NCBI RefSeq assembly: GCF_002288925.2
Contig: NW_022098076.1
Location: 76,030,009 to 76,094,008, forward strand
Source of the DNA: Delphinapterus leucas
Taxonomy: Eukaryota; Chordata; Mammalia; Artiodactyla; Monodontidae
Direction: 5' to 3'
DNA: 64,000 nucleotides
Of this stretch, positions 22,421-33,700 are shown one piece after another. The position numbers and the translations under genes are program-made. Every line of letters begins with the position of its first letter. The first letter of the stretch is position 1. Under the pieces are notes generated by a model. The model saw only the letters and a program-made list of their open reading frames with translations, made no database searches and was not told the DNA's origin.

Positions 22421-23326
22421 TGGAACAGCAGGCTGACTTCCTCAACCAGCGCAGCAGAGACGGACTGCAGCCCACCCTGGGCCCCAAAGCCGCCTCCAGT
22501 CAGAACCCCCGAGGAGGGCACTAATTCATTTCCACCATAGAGTTCTCTCTCTCTCTCCCACACTGAGCAGGGTCCCTGGAGGGCAGGGCCCTTCACCCAA
22601 CTGGGGCCTCTCCCAGTGGGGGTCAAAGGGGAGGTGGTAAGCACATTCATAGGTGCCTTGACCTCCGGGGACCAGCTTAAGGTCCCTTCTCAGCCCAGCT
22701 TAAGGGCGGGGCCTCAGTGGGCCCTGAGGACTTCTACCTAAGCTTCCCCCAGGGAGGGAAACTCCCAACTGCACCCTAATAGGCGTCAGTGAGTATGTGT
22801 TCCAGTGACAGCAACTCCCTTAGACAGCCCCAATGGGCCTTTTTAGGTGTTAGAAAGCTCTTCTTTGCATCCAAGTCTCCCCCTCTTTATGAGACCCTCC
22901 ACCTAAGAGGAGAGCAACAGAAAGGAAGCCTGCTTGTCCTTCAAGACGTTCTCTCTCCCATTCTGCACCGGCCCGTATTCTCCCTCTCCAGACTAAGCAG
23001 TCTAGGTGGTACACAAACTGGATTTCCAACCTCCCTCATCGCTCTTGGAATCAAGACTCTCTCGGGCTCATTTCTCCTGGCATTGTTCCATTTTCCAGAA
23101 TCTCCCAAAGATGGCCACCCATGGCCACCTCAGTGCCCTCGGATGAAATGCATCAGGGCTGGGAGTTCGAATGAACTAAAGCAACTTTTGGCCACTCTCC
23201 CTGATGGAGAGCCAGATGGCAGCGCCAGGCTGCGGGGCTCCACGTGCTTCTCTGCTCCCTTCTCTTCTTCCATGAGGCAGCGTGATGCCTCCTCGCCCCA
23301 GGGGCACCTTGAGAAAGTCATTTGAA

Positions 23327-24137
23327 AATCTCAGGACCACCACCTCACAACCATTAGGATGGCTACTATAAAAAAAAAAAAAGAAAAAAGAAAAGAAAAA
23401 GAAGAGGAGAGGAGAGAAGACAAGACAAGAGAAAAGAAGAGAGTTTTCGCAAAGATGTGGAGAAATTAGATCCTCTGTGCGCTACTGGTGGGAATATAAG
23501 ATGGTACAGCCGCTGTGGGAAACAGTATGTTCCTCCAAAAAAATCAAAAACAGAATTACTATATAATCCAGCAGTTCAACTTTTGAGTATATACGCAAAG
23601 TAACGGAAAGCAGGGACTCGAAGAGATATTTACACACCCATGTTCACAGCAGCATCAGTCACAGTAACTAAAACACGGAAATAACCCAGGTGTCCATTGA
23701 CAGATGAATGAATCCGTAAAATGTGGTATATACACACACTGGAATATTATTCAGCCTTAAAAAGGAAGGACATTCTGACACATGCTACAACGTGGGTGAA
23801 CCTTGAGGACTTTATGCTAGGTGTAATAAGACAGTCACAAAAGGACAAATATTGTATGAATCCACTTACATGAGGTACTTGAGTAGTCAGATTCACAGAG
23901 ACAGAAAGTAGAATGGTGGTTAGCAGGGACTGGGGAGTTATTATTTAATGGGTGCAGAGTTTTTTGTTTTACAAGATGAAAAGCCTTCTGGAGGTGGATG
24001 GTGGTGATTGTTGTACAATGAAATGGATGTATTTAATCCACTGACTGTGCACTCAGAAATGGTTAAGATGGTAATTTTTATGTTATGTGTATTTTACCAT
24101 AATTTTTGAAATGAATTAGAAAAAAAAAAAAAAAATC
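23327..24137 (+). mobile_element. 5'-truncated L1 (ORF2 tail and 3' UTR)
   Basis: The end of L1 ORF2 is recognisable from ACCATTAGGATGGCTACTAT and GGAATATTATTCAGCCTTAA. A 3' UTR ending in a long A run (24120-24135) follows. A purine-rich expansion at 23371-23445 and many changes show it is dead. It is antisense to TNS1. Confidence 0.88.
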
Positions 24138-24529
24138 CCAAGGCCTCAGTTTCCTCTGCTGGGAAAGAGCAGGATTTGACTAGATGGCCTCCAGTCCTCT
24201 CACTCCTATGGCTCTGTGCCTACTGCATCTCCACCTGCCTTCCAGAAGCCCTGGCACTCAGCAGAAAGGAACCTTGCAGCTCCAGCATGAGAACAGTCCT
24301 GGCACAAGGCAGGCGTTCAGGAGGTGTTTGTTGGTAGGATGGATGGCAGATAGATGGATGGATAGACCTGCCCCTAAATCCCAGGCCCGCTGGCAAATGG
24401 AGAAGCTAGCTCATGGCTGGCACTGTTTAGAAGAAGAAATCCAGGAGAAGCCCACTTGGCAATATCGGTTATTTACATCAGCGGCAAGTACTGAGGGTAT
24501 CGGGGAGAAAGCAGGCCCAGGAATCCGAA

Positions 24530-24895
24530 ACCCCAGTCTTGATCCCAGCCCTTGCCACCGCTGCACGGCTGTGAATCGGTCACCTGGCCTTTCTGAGCCC
24601 CACTCTGCTCCTCTCCCCAGGAAGGGTTCACACCTGTCCAGACCTCCACACAAGTCACTGTGGGCTCGGGTTGGCCCGGTGTCAGGGTAAGGGTTCTGAA
24701 AACTGCAGCTGCTGTGCAAGCCAGTCACGTTTGTCATTATTATGGTCACGAGTGTGGACCATGCTGAAGTCCCAGTGCCCCCTTCAAATAGCTCTGTGGC
24801 CTTAGGCCTCATCTGTGTTCCTCATCTGAGACATTGGGATCATCACAGCACCTCCCTCACTGCATTAATGTGAAGGATAAATGAGTTTATTTTTG
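24530..24895 (+). mobile_element. MIR fragments
   Basis: CGGTCACCTGGCCTTTCTGA and GGCCTCATCTGTGTTCCTCA, followed by a MIR-like tail (CATTAATGTGAAGGATAAAT). Probably one or two diverged MIR copies. Confidence 0.5.
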
Positions 24896-25736
24896 TACAG
24901 CTTTCACAGCAAAGGTCTGCAAAGAAAGTTCCATACAAGGGTTAACTTTTCGCTATTGCTCTGATTACTATTATAGGTGAAACCAACCTGGCGTTCCCAT
25001 CCCCCATCCCCCTCCCCCACCGCAGACTCTCCACCCCACCTGCGACTCAATGGGTTTCGTTCCACAGGACATTTCAAGCATCTGCCACGGGCCTGGCCTG
25101 GGGACGAGAAGCAGTGCCCACACGGCTCTCCCCCCACCCCCAGGTCTCCTGGGTGCCAGGCCGTGCGTGCAGAAGGGCTCATATCTGGCCCACCTGGGTG
25201 GCCACTCCACTTGGCGATCACCCTTGGGAAATTCCGTTTGACTCTTATTTGTCAGAAGTTGAGAAAAGCTGCTTCAGCACTTTCCAAGGATCAGGAGTGT
25301 CCACGGCAAACACACCCTCACCCCTCTCCATCTTGCCCCCGCCGGTGGACCCCACAGCAGGGAGGTGACCCTAGGAGCCTTCTACCCAAGGCCTTGGGCA
25401 ACATCTGTTAAGTAAGACGAAAACATGGGTTGAAGATTAAGCCACTCTGCCCTGGCTGGCAGGGCACAGAGGCTGACAGAAATCCTAGGCCCAGGGATGA
25501 GTGGTCCCAATCCCAGGGGGGTAGGACTGAAGTAAGATGGGTGAGAAGGCCAGAGGGAGAGCTGGGGGCATGGAGAAAACTTGACAAACACACAGACACA
25601 CAGTGTGAAGCAAGAGGGAAGGGGCGGGGAGGCCAGAGACCAGCCCTACAGAGGCTGAAGGCAGGCAGCAAAGGGAAAAGGAAGGAAAAATAAAACCCGC
25701 CCTTTCCTCCCCCTTGTGAACCTGCTCAAAGCACTC

Positions 25737-25759
25737 GCCTGCCTGCCTGCCTGCCTGCC
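25737..25759. repeat. (TGCC)n short tandem repeat
   Basis: About five to six TGCC units in a row. Confidence 0.85.
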
Positions 25760-25919
25760 GTGAGGAAACAGGTGCTGAGTGCTCTCTGGGGGAAGCCAAA
25801 CTTTCTCCCGGCTTCCCCTGGGCCACTTTCCCTCCCTGGGGACAGCAGCAGAGTTTCCAGCTGGAGGCTGGCCCCCCTAATAGGCCCCCACGGCCCACCA
25901 GTAAGGGATAGAGGACAGC

Positions 25920-26600
25920 TGTCCTATTTATTGAGCACCTAATCTGTGCCGCGCATCTGGCTGAATGCCTTTCTTCCAGCCACTCCATAAACATGCATTG
26001 AGCACCTACTATGTGCCACACAGTGGGGATACAGCAATGAACACAAAGGACAGAAGTCCCTTGTCATCACAGAGTTCACATGCTAAACATGGGGGGAGTC
26101 TTTTAAACAAGATAAGCAAGTAAGATGGTGACACATGCTGAGGGGCAAAGAAAGCAGGGAAGGGAGAGAGGGTTGCTGGGGGAAGGGAAATCTGACACTT
26201 GAGTAAAGACCTCAAGGAGGGAAAGAGTCTGGCAAGTACCTGCAGGAAAAGCTTTGCAAGTGCAAAGGCCCTGAGGCAGCATCTTCCTGGTATGTTCAAG
26301 GACCAGCAAGAAGGCCAGGTAGTTGAGGCAGAGTGAGTGAACGAGGCAGTCTCTGAAGATGAGGTCAGAGAGGAAATCTGTCTATTGTGCAGGGTTGTGT
26401 AGACCCATGGAAGAACCTGGGCCTTTACTCCAAGTGGTGGGCAGCCACTGGAGGATTCTGAATACAGATTAATTCAATGAGTTAATTTGCTCCTTTCATT
26501 TTCCTCACAGCCTTATTAGGTAGGTACTATTACTAACTCCCAACCCGCAGAGGGGAAACTGAGGTCCAGAGAGGTTAAGCAATGTGTCCACAGCCACAGA
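25920..26600. mobile_element. Ancient interspersed repeat plus MIR
   Basis: GAGCACCTACTATGTGCCAC and GTGCAAAGGCCCTGAGGCAG, with GTTCAAGGACCAGCAAGAAG, belong to a very common old mammalian repeat whose family I cannot name with certainty. An antisense MIR follows at 26480-26600. Confidence 0.5.
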
Positions 26601-28329
26601 CTCGGGGCCTGGGGAGCCGGGATCCAGAGGGAGGTAGTGGAACTCCCTCGCTCTTTGACCACTGCTTGGGAGGGGTCAGGTCCTGACTCAGGTGGGGAAA
26701 CCTCTGGTGTCACAAGCACTCCACCACCAGATGTCTGATTCAACCTCTGCGAAGATCAGAGGCCCCCTGCCCAGATGGGGCACGTCACAGAGATGGGAAG
26801 CTTCCACAGCCTGGCTCAGGCAGGAGTCCCTTCTGGTATCTGACTGCAATCCCTCCAGCCACAATGCCAACCTATTCCCTTCTGTTCCAACCCCTGACCC
26901 TTCCTCGCCTAAACAAAGTTCACAAGACTCCCAGGGGTCAGGCGTCTGGCTTATGCCTGGAGAGGCCTAAATCCCAGAGACCCCCAGACATACTAGACCA
27001 GCCAAGGACGTTCTGTTCTCAGCAGTGAAGGGGAAGTTGGGTTGAAATGATGAGACGTAGGCTCGCCACCCCACCCCTCCCCGCCCGCCCCCGACTGTGT
27101 CCCTCCACAGCCCCAGAGGGATTTCTCCCTGGCAGTTCCAAACCAGGCCTGCACTCTGGCCTCATCCCCACAGCACCCCACTCCCACCCCCTGCTGTTGT
27201 CAGATGACCTTCAACTGAGCTCTGCGCGAATAATACTCCACATCTGGAGCGGCACAGCCAGGCAGTGCCGAGGCCCGGAAGGGTTTGAGCCCAGTGAGAT
27301 TAGGAAAGAGAAGCCGATGCAAGGAAGGCAAAGAGCTAAGCAGAGCCTGGGCTGGGAGGGCAGAGAGCAGGGACACTGTTCTGGGTCCAAAGACAGCTAA
27401 GAGTCACAAGCACTTTTGCATACTTTTTTTTGCATACTTTATTTCATTCCATCGATGACCCTGAACGGTGGCGGGGAGGGGCGGGGGCGGGGATATGTGT
27501 CAGCACAGAGAAAGCCTTTGGAGCATCCAGTGCAACCCCTCTCTTTGACGGAGAGGGAAACTGAGGTTCAGAAAGAGGGCAGGGACTGGCCCATTGTCAT
27601 GCGGCAAACGGGTGTTGGAGGAGAAAAGGCCAGGAGACCTGAGCGAGATTCCAGTATCCAAGCTGGATACCGCACGGGTGTGCAGATGCCTCCAACTGCC
27701 TGGGTCCTGTGGCACCCGTGCCGCCTCCCCCGGACTCCCACCCGCATCAGTGTCACCACAGGCACCTCCACACCAGCCAGTCGGATGGTGCCCACAGGGG
27801 CCCTCCGTGACGCACCCCACGCGCAAACGCCCACACAGGCACCTGCACGCAGGCAGGAGCTTCCCTCTCCAGGCTCCAGGGCCCCGCCTGCCTCCTGCGC
27901 TGGGCTGGGGAGCAAGAGAGACCTCTGAAGGGAAGGAAGGCAGGGAGAGGGCAGGGAGGGACAAATTCCAAATCAGCCCAGCTGGGATGGGTCTGGAGCA
28001 GGCCTCTCTCCACAGCCCACAACACACAGAAGTCCTGCCCCATCCATGCTTTTCCGGAAACCTGATTGGGGGAGAGAGGGAAGAGCGGGGGACGCGGAGA
28101 GAAGGCAGAAAAGCAGAGTCAGCGAAGGAGACTGGAGGTGGAACAGGCCACCTGAATGTGAGCAACTGCCCAGGTGTCTGGACTCTTGTGGGTCACGCCA
28201 TCCTTCCCCCTGCCTCCAGCCAAAGGGTACCTGACCAGGGACCAGGCGGGTGGAAGGAGATGCCATTCCCTGGTTCTGTAAGCCCCAGGACAACAGGCAC
28301 CTGGCCAGGCCTAGAAACAGGCGAGATGT

Positions 28330-28339
28330 CCTTTTATGG
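28330..28339. promoter_or_regulatory. CArG box match CCTTTTATGG
   Basis: This is an exact match to CC(A/T)6GG, the SRF-binding consensus, 248 nt downstream (minus strand) of the micro-exon at 28587-28628. SRF/myocardin control of cytoskeletal genes is well known. Use of this site is inference. Confidence 0.3.
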
Positions 28340-28586
28340 GTTTTTCCAAGGACTTAAGTCTCAAGATTGAAATAGGAGGCCCCGCATCTCATGAAGTCAT
28401 GAAAGGACCTCATGACTCACTTCCTCCCAGTTCAGCTTCGGCCTCGGGACATGGCCCCTTCCTCATCATTACCTAATGGCCCAGCACCCATGGGGGCTAC
28501 CAGCATACTTGGGTCTCAAGCAAGCTGCAGCGGGAGCTGAGGAAAGAGGGGAGAGGCGGGGCTGGCAGGAATGGACTGTCACTCAC

Positions 28587-28628
28587 CACCAGTTCATGGC
28601 TGGATGGAGGAATGCAGGGAGCAGCCAC
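28587..28628 (-). CDS. TNS1: TNS1 upstream coding micro-exon
   Basis: A 42-nt, phase 0-0 exon reading VAAPCIPPSSHELV. The acceptor is strong (a long CT-rich tract ending CCTCCCACAG at 28631-28629). The donor is GTG|GTGAGT at 28586-28585. A GT three bases earlier could be used instead and would drop one Val without changing frame. It lies in the middle of about 20 kb of intronic sequence, with a CArG-box match about 250 nt downstream. The peptide has no recognised domain. Confidence 0.68.
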
Positions 28629-29989
28629 CTGTGGGAGGAACAGAGAAAGGGCAAGGTTAGCATCTTCATCCCCATAGAAAACCAAGGCCTCCTGAGATCA
28701 TTCCGCTCCCCGCCACCCCGTGCTGGACACCCCTCCCTTCAGTTCACAAACACCGACACTCTCCAGCGGGAGGACTATGGAGCAACACGGAAAGCTGCTT
28801 CGGCAATAACACTCAGGGGGTGGGGGCAGCGGCAGAAGGCAAAAGTGAAATGCAAGTCCCATTTTTTAAACTCCATAAAAAAATATACGGAAAAACTGGA
28901 GGTCAAAGCACCAGGGTTAAGGTAATAAGAATAAATTTTTTTTTTCTTTGCTCTATGTTCTAAATTTTCTACAATATGGTAAGATTTGTTTTAATTTTTT
29001 CAAAAACCGTGTTTAAGACCTCCAGAAAAGGAAGAGTCACCTCCTCCATTCTCCCAAATGCCAAGGTACCTCACCCAAAGGTCACAGCTGCAGACAACTG
29101 GCAGAGTTTCCCAGACCGTGCAGGGAAACAGGCTGGGGAAGGGCCCGTCGACTCTTCCGAAGGCGGCCACATCGCTAACAGATGTGGAAGGCCTTGAAGA
29201 GTGCAAGCCCCCTCGGCGGGTGAGCTATGACTGTCATCAGCCTTGGCTTCTTCTCTAATGGGGGAGGGGGTGGCCATGTGGCCTCAAGATGGAGGGAGAG
29301 GGCAGGGAGGGGGCTGGTCTGCTCCCTACCCTGAGATAACACTCCCTCCCCAGGGGCCGGGCAGCCAAACCACTACCCTGACAATTAGCAGGGGCCTTTA
29401 TCAGAGACTCAATGTGTTCCTTTCTTCTAGCTGGGACACGTTTTTCTTGGAGCTCATACCTCAACCTTGGCTCCAATTCCTGACCCAAACACCAGGCAGG
29501 GGGCCCACAGAGGGGACGGCGGGGGAAGCTCTCCCCCCCGCCACCCCCCGCTCCGGGCATGAGGGTGTCTGGACATAAGCCGTGGATCGCCAAAGAGTGG
29601 GGGGCTGCCTCCTCAAACAGTAGGCAACCCGGGCCCTCGCCCCAGCCGACAGCCCGGGCTACAGCTGGCTGTTCACAGAGGCCTCACCCTCAGCTGGGCC
29701 CTTCCTTCACCTGACCCTGTTCTAGCATCTGACCAGCCCCAGGGATCACCCCGGCTTGACATACCCGCCTAGAAGGGAACCATACCTGTGGGACAGTGTG
29801 CCCCGGGCTCTGGAAGGGGTGGAGAGGCTGGGAGTTAGCATCCCTGGGTTCTTGACCCAGCCACACCGCAGGCTCCCTGCCCACCTCATTCTCCAGCAAA
29901 GAAGCCTGAGCTGAACCTCAGTGCCTATCACCCTGTACTCAGCATTACTCTAGGACTTGGGAGAATCACATGTGAAGCCAAAAAAAAAA

Positions 29990-30190
29990 AAAAAGGAAGG
30001 AACAATATCTAACATATATAATGCATACTGAATGTGCACAGGTATTATTATCAATGCCTTACCCATGTTAACTCATGTAATCCTTTCAACAACCCAATAA
30101 GGTAGGTACTATTACACCTCCGTTTGAGGTACAGGGGGCACAGAGAAGTTAAACAACTTGTCCAAGGTCACACAGCTGATCAGTGGCCAA
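29990..30190 (-). mobile_element. MIR (antisense)
   Basis: AACCCAATAAGGTAGGTACT, AAACAACTTGTCCAAGGTCA and CACAGCTGATCAGTGGCCAA give the reversed MIR order. Confidence 0.75.
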
Positions 30191-31086
30191 GGGTGGGGTG
30201 GAGGATGCCAGAAGAACAGGCCAGAAGGGCAGGAAAGTCCGGAGGTGGCTGCAGCCTTCAGGGCACCCTGCCCACCCGACAAGGTCTCAGCCACGGGGAC
30301 ACTGCTATCCCCTAGGCACCTTGAGGGCAGGAGTCCCGCATCCAGCAGTGGTCTCCTGCCTGTCTCCCCCTGCCCCCAGCCCCAAATCCCACTCTGAGGC
30401 TTGTAGGTTTCAACCTCATGGGGCCAGGCTCCCAGCGTCTCCTGTCCCCACTCCTCCTATCACCCATGGGCCCTCAAGCCGGGGTGGGAGCGGGTCAATC
30501 CACAGAGCAGCGCGCCCTGATCTGCTCCTTTCCTTGGAGCTAGAGCTGGGATGAGGCTGGGAACCTAAATGTGGGATCAGCTGCAAGAGGAGGGCATGCT
30601 GCTGGCTACCGCCACGGCCTCGCAGCAACGGGCCAGCCATGGGCCAGCCATGTCCACCACCACCGTCTCCACCTGCAATCCACGAGAGTGAGTGTCTAGT
30701 CTCCATTCGGGACTGGGATTTGGGGAAGTGAGAGAGGGCGTTACGGACACATTTTGAGGCAAGGGCAGGATGGACAGGTTTCCTCTGAGACAAGAGGGAG
30801 AGCTGCTACCCCAGCACCACCCCAAGGCAGTGGAAAAAAATGGGACCTGAGCCCAGGTCCCTTCCCTGTCCCCGCCGAGGACTGAGATCTGAGCGGCAGC
30901 TGAGGACCCCCAGTCCGAGGGCCTGATGCCTGGGTGCCCCTCGTGGCCTGCTGCCCCCCAGTGGCCTCCTCCACCCACCACCCACAGCTGTGCATTCCAG
31001 GACAGCTGGCCAGCCAGCCCACTAACTTTGTTGTGTGTTTCAGTGTTTCTTGTCTCTCTTTTTTTTTTTTAAGCAGAGAAATGTTT

Positions 31087-31096
31087 CCTTAAAAGG
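31087..31096. promoter_or_regulatory. CArG box match CCTTAAAAGG
   Basis: This is an exact CC(A/T)6GG match outside any recognised repeat, following a T-run at about 31060, between the exons at 28587 and 35594. It is a candidate intronic SRF element. It could be chance. Confidence 0.33.
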
Positions 31097-31369
31097 CTCT
31101 CTCCTTCCCTCCGGCACCCTGGCCCCTGGCCACCCTCTCAGGAGCCTGGAATGTGCCAGGCAGAGCCAGGGCCCCCTGCCACTCTGGCCCGTGCCCTGTG
31201 GCCAGCAGTGACCGCTCCTACTGGCCCTGGGGACCCCAGCTAGGAAGCCTCCCCAGGGCTGGCAGTGTAGGATTTCAGGGCTCAGGCCCAGGAAGTCGGC
31301 CTCAGGTAAGCCTCCTCCCCGGGTCTCCCTCTACTGCGCATGAGCACCCAGGTCAGCCTTTCCATTCTG

Positions 31370-32085
31370 AAAACTATAACAGCAATAAAAGTAGCAGCAA
31401 CATCAAATACTTCCATCGCGCTTGCTACAGGGCAGGCCCTGTGCTTTGTACTTGGCGTAAATTAACTCACTCCATTCTCACAACCACCCTGAGCATCTGT
31501 TTTATGGATGAGGAGACCAAGGCACAGAGGTTAATCAACTGTCCAGCAGAGAAGGCAGGATGCAAACCCAGCAGTCTGGCTCCAGGCAGAGATATGCTCC
31601 TGCCCTCTCTGCTGTGTCAACTCTCCTGTAAACACGAATTTCCACAGAGCCATACACAACGGGAGTGGTAACAGGAAGCTTATGGGATGTGCCTATGTGT
31701 CTGTTACTGTCCTAAGCCCTTTCCCTGGACTCATTTGATCCTAATAGAAAGTGTATGGGTTGGGACTTCCCTGGTGGTCCAGTGGTTAAGACTCCACACT
31801 CCCAATGCAGGGGGCCCGGGTTCGATCCCTGGTCGGGGAACTAGATCCCACATGCCGCAACTAAAAGATCCCGCATGCGGCAACGAAGGTCCCGCGTGCT
31901 GCAACTAAGACCCGGCACAGCCAAATAAATAAATATATATTTTTTAAATGTATGGGTTATACATTTGGGTTATTATCTCCATTTCACAGAGGAAGAAACG
32001 AAGGCATAGAAAGGGTAACAACTTGCCCAAGGCCACTGCAGCAGAACAGTGCGGCTCCGCAATTAGAGAGCCGGGGATGCCGGGA
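31370..32085 (-). mobile_element. Two antisense MIRs, one split by a SINE
   Basis: The first MIR is at 31370-31600 (CATCTGTTTTATGGATGAGG). The second runs 31690-31751 and continues at 31959-32085 (TTATTATCTCCATTTCACAG), split by the CHR SINE at 31762-31948. Confidence 0.7.
31762..31948 (+). mobile_element. CHR-type SINE nested in a MIR
   Basis: The head GGGACTTCCCTGGTGGTCCA, the B box GGGTTCGATCCC and an AT-rich tail are present. The target-site duplication TGTATGGGTT occurs at 31752-31761 and 31949-31958. The MIR sequence continues on both sides, giving the order of insertion. Confidence 0.9.
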
Positions 32086-32394
32086 TGTGAGTGTTAGCAG
32101 GCCCGATCGAGGCCAATGCCTGGCATTCATCAGCCCCCCACCACTAATATTTTCTCAATTTCAAAGGTCCCCAGGCACAGTGCCAACAACAGGGCACAGC
32201 CTCGGAGACTCCCCCAGGACAGGAGGGTCTAAAGCACCAGTCAGCAGGCAGCCCAAGCAAAGAGCTCTCTGCACGGCCTGGCCCCTGCCCTTCTCCCCAC
32301 CATCATTCTGTGCCCATCCCCCTCGTCCAGGACCCAAAGCCACACGCAAGGGGTAGGTTCCTCTCAGTCCTTGGGACACACCTGGCTCTGTTCT

Positions 32395-32535
32395 TCCCCA
32401 GGGGCTCTGTTTATACTGTTCCCTCTGCCTGGATGTTCTTAGCCCAGCTCTCTGCATAGCTGGGTCCTTCCTCTCCTTCTGGCTTTGGCTTAAATGCCAC
32501 CACCCCAGAGAGAGGCCCTCTCTGACTCCCTTAAG

Positions 32536-32583
<48 letters not shown>

Positions 32584-32815
32584 ATTACACAGAGTTATTC
32601 TCTCTCCTGAACTCCTATGTCTTCCTTCACAGACCTAATTACAATTTGTAATAATAGATGTGTTTATTTTCTTGTCTATAATGTTTCCCCCTCTAGAAAT
32701 CAAATGCCATGAGGGCAGGGAGCATGTCTTGTTCATCACGCTGGTCCCAGCACACAGTAGGTACGCACAAAAGATTTGTGGAAAGATGAAAGAAACTCAA
32801 GTTCTGAGGAAAGGA
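32395..32815 (+). mobile_element. L2 with internal CA microsatellite
   Basis: TTCCCTCTGCCTGGATGTTC, GAGAGAGGCCCTCTCTGACT, CATGAGGGCAGGGAGCATGT and GCACACAGTAGGTACGCACA follow the L2 3' end. A pure (CA)21 tract at 32539-32580 lies inside it. Confidence 0.8.
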
Positions 32816-33289
32816 AGCACCTGTCACCACCAGTGGTAAAATCATTGCCATTTGTTAAGCACCTACTATGAGCAGGGGAGTCAATCCTACCATATGCCTA
32901 TGTCTCTGAGACCCTCCAACACTGCAGAGTCAGTAATATTGCTCCCATTTTACAGATGAAGAAATGGAGGCTCGAAGAGGTCATAACACTTATCCAGGGT
33001 CAATCAGCTGGCAAGGGGAGAGCTGTAGGTGAAAACCCAACCCGCCTCCCACTGCCCCCATCACCTCACTACCTGACGAGTGGCAGGGCCTGGTCCCCAA
33101 CTGGGTGACACTCCCATCCTCCAGTCTCAGGATTGTTTACATGAAATCCCAGCCCTCCAGAGAGGCTTCCCACACCCACATCCACCTGGCCCCCAGGACC
33201 GGAGGATAGCCTTGGTCTCAGCCTAAACTAGAACCACTTGAGCCTCTGAATCGAGCATTTCATATAATCCTGAGCAAAAAAGGGTTTTT

Positions 33290-33612
33290 CCCCCTATATC
33301 TTGCTAGTCCCTTTTTTTTAATGCACATAAAAATAAAATGCACATAACATAAAATTTACCATTTTAACCATTTCTAAGTGTAACTCAGTGGCACTGAGTA
33401 CTCTAACAATACTGTACAGTCATCTCCACTATCCATTTCCAGAACATTTTAATTATCCCAAACAGAAACCCGACACCCATTAGACAATAATTCCCCTGTC
33501 TCCCCTAATAACCTCTAATCTACTTTCTGTCTCTATGAATATGCCTATTCTAGGTATCTCATACAAAAGGAATCATACAATATTTGCCTTTTTGTCTCTG
33601 GCTTTTTTCGCT
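33290..33612 (-). mobile_element. Antisense L1 3' UTR fragment
   Basis: The strings CACATAACATAAAATTTACC, CTAATCTACTTTCTGTCTCT and GAATCATACAATATTTGCC are the reverse complement of the mammalian L1M 3' region. The fragment is old and diverged. Confidence 0.75.
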
Positions 33613-33700
33613 AAGTGTTATGAGCTGAACCGTATACCCCAGAGTCCTTGTGCTGACGTCCTAACCCCCAACACCTCAGAACACGACTGGATACAACACT
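33613..33700 (+). mobile_element. MLT1 LTR 5' fragment
   Basis: A short piece resembling the MLT1 start (TGTTATGAGCTGAACCGTAT, then CCTAACCCCCAACACCTCAG), directly abutting the antisense L1 fragment. Confidence 0.6.

Larger units (their letters stand above)
15947..28586 (-). other. TNS1: TNS1 large intron
   Basis: A 12.6-kb intron holding MIR, L2, the L1 at 23327-24137, the G21 run and GC-rich unique DNA. No further exon could be supported. Several ORFs over 200 codons occur only because stops are rare in the GC-rich sequence. Confidence 0.6.

Noticed and set aside
26511..26520. CArG match CCTTATTAGG
   Set aside because: It fits the consensus but is produced by the antisense MIR sequence, as in many MIR copies.
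27594..28370. 258-codon plus-strand ORF
   Set aside because: Several other frames are also open in this GC-rich stretch. No domain or exon signals.
30577..30690. Minus-strand frame VETVVVDMAGPWLARCCEAV as a possible exon
   Set aside because: The acceptor is purine-rich and weak, and no donor keeps a phase compatible with the neighbouring exons.
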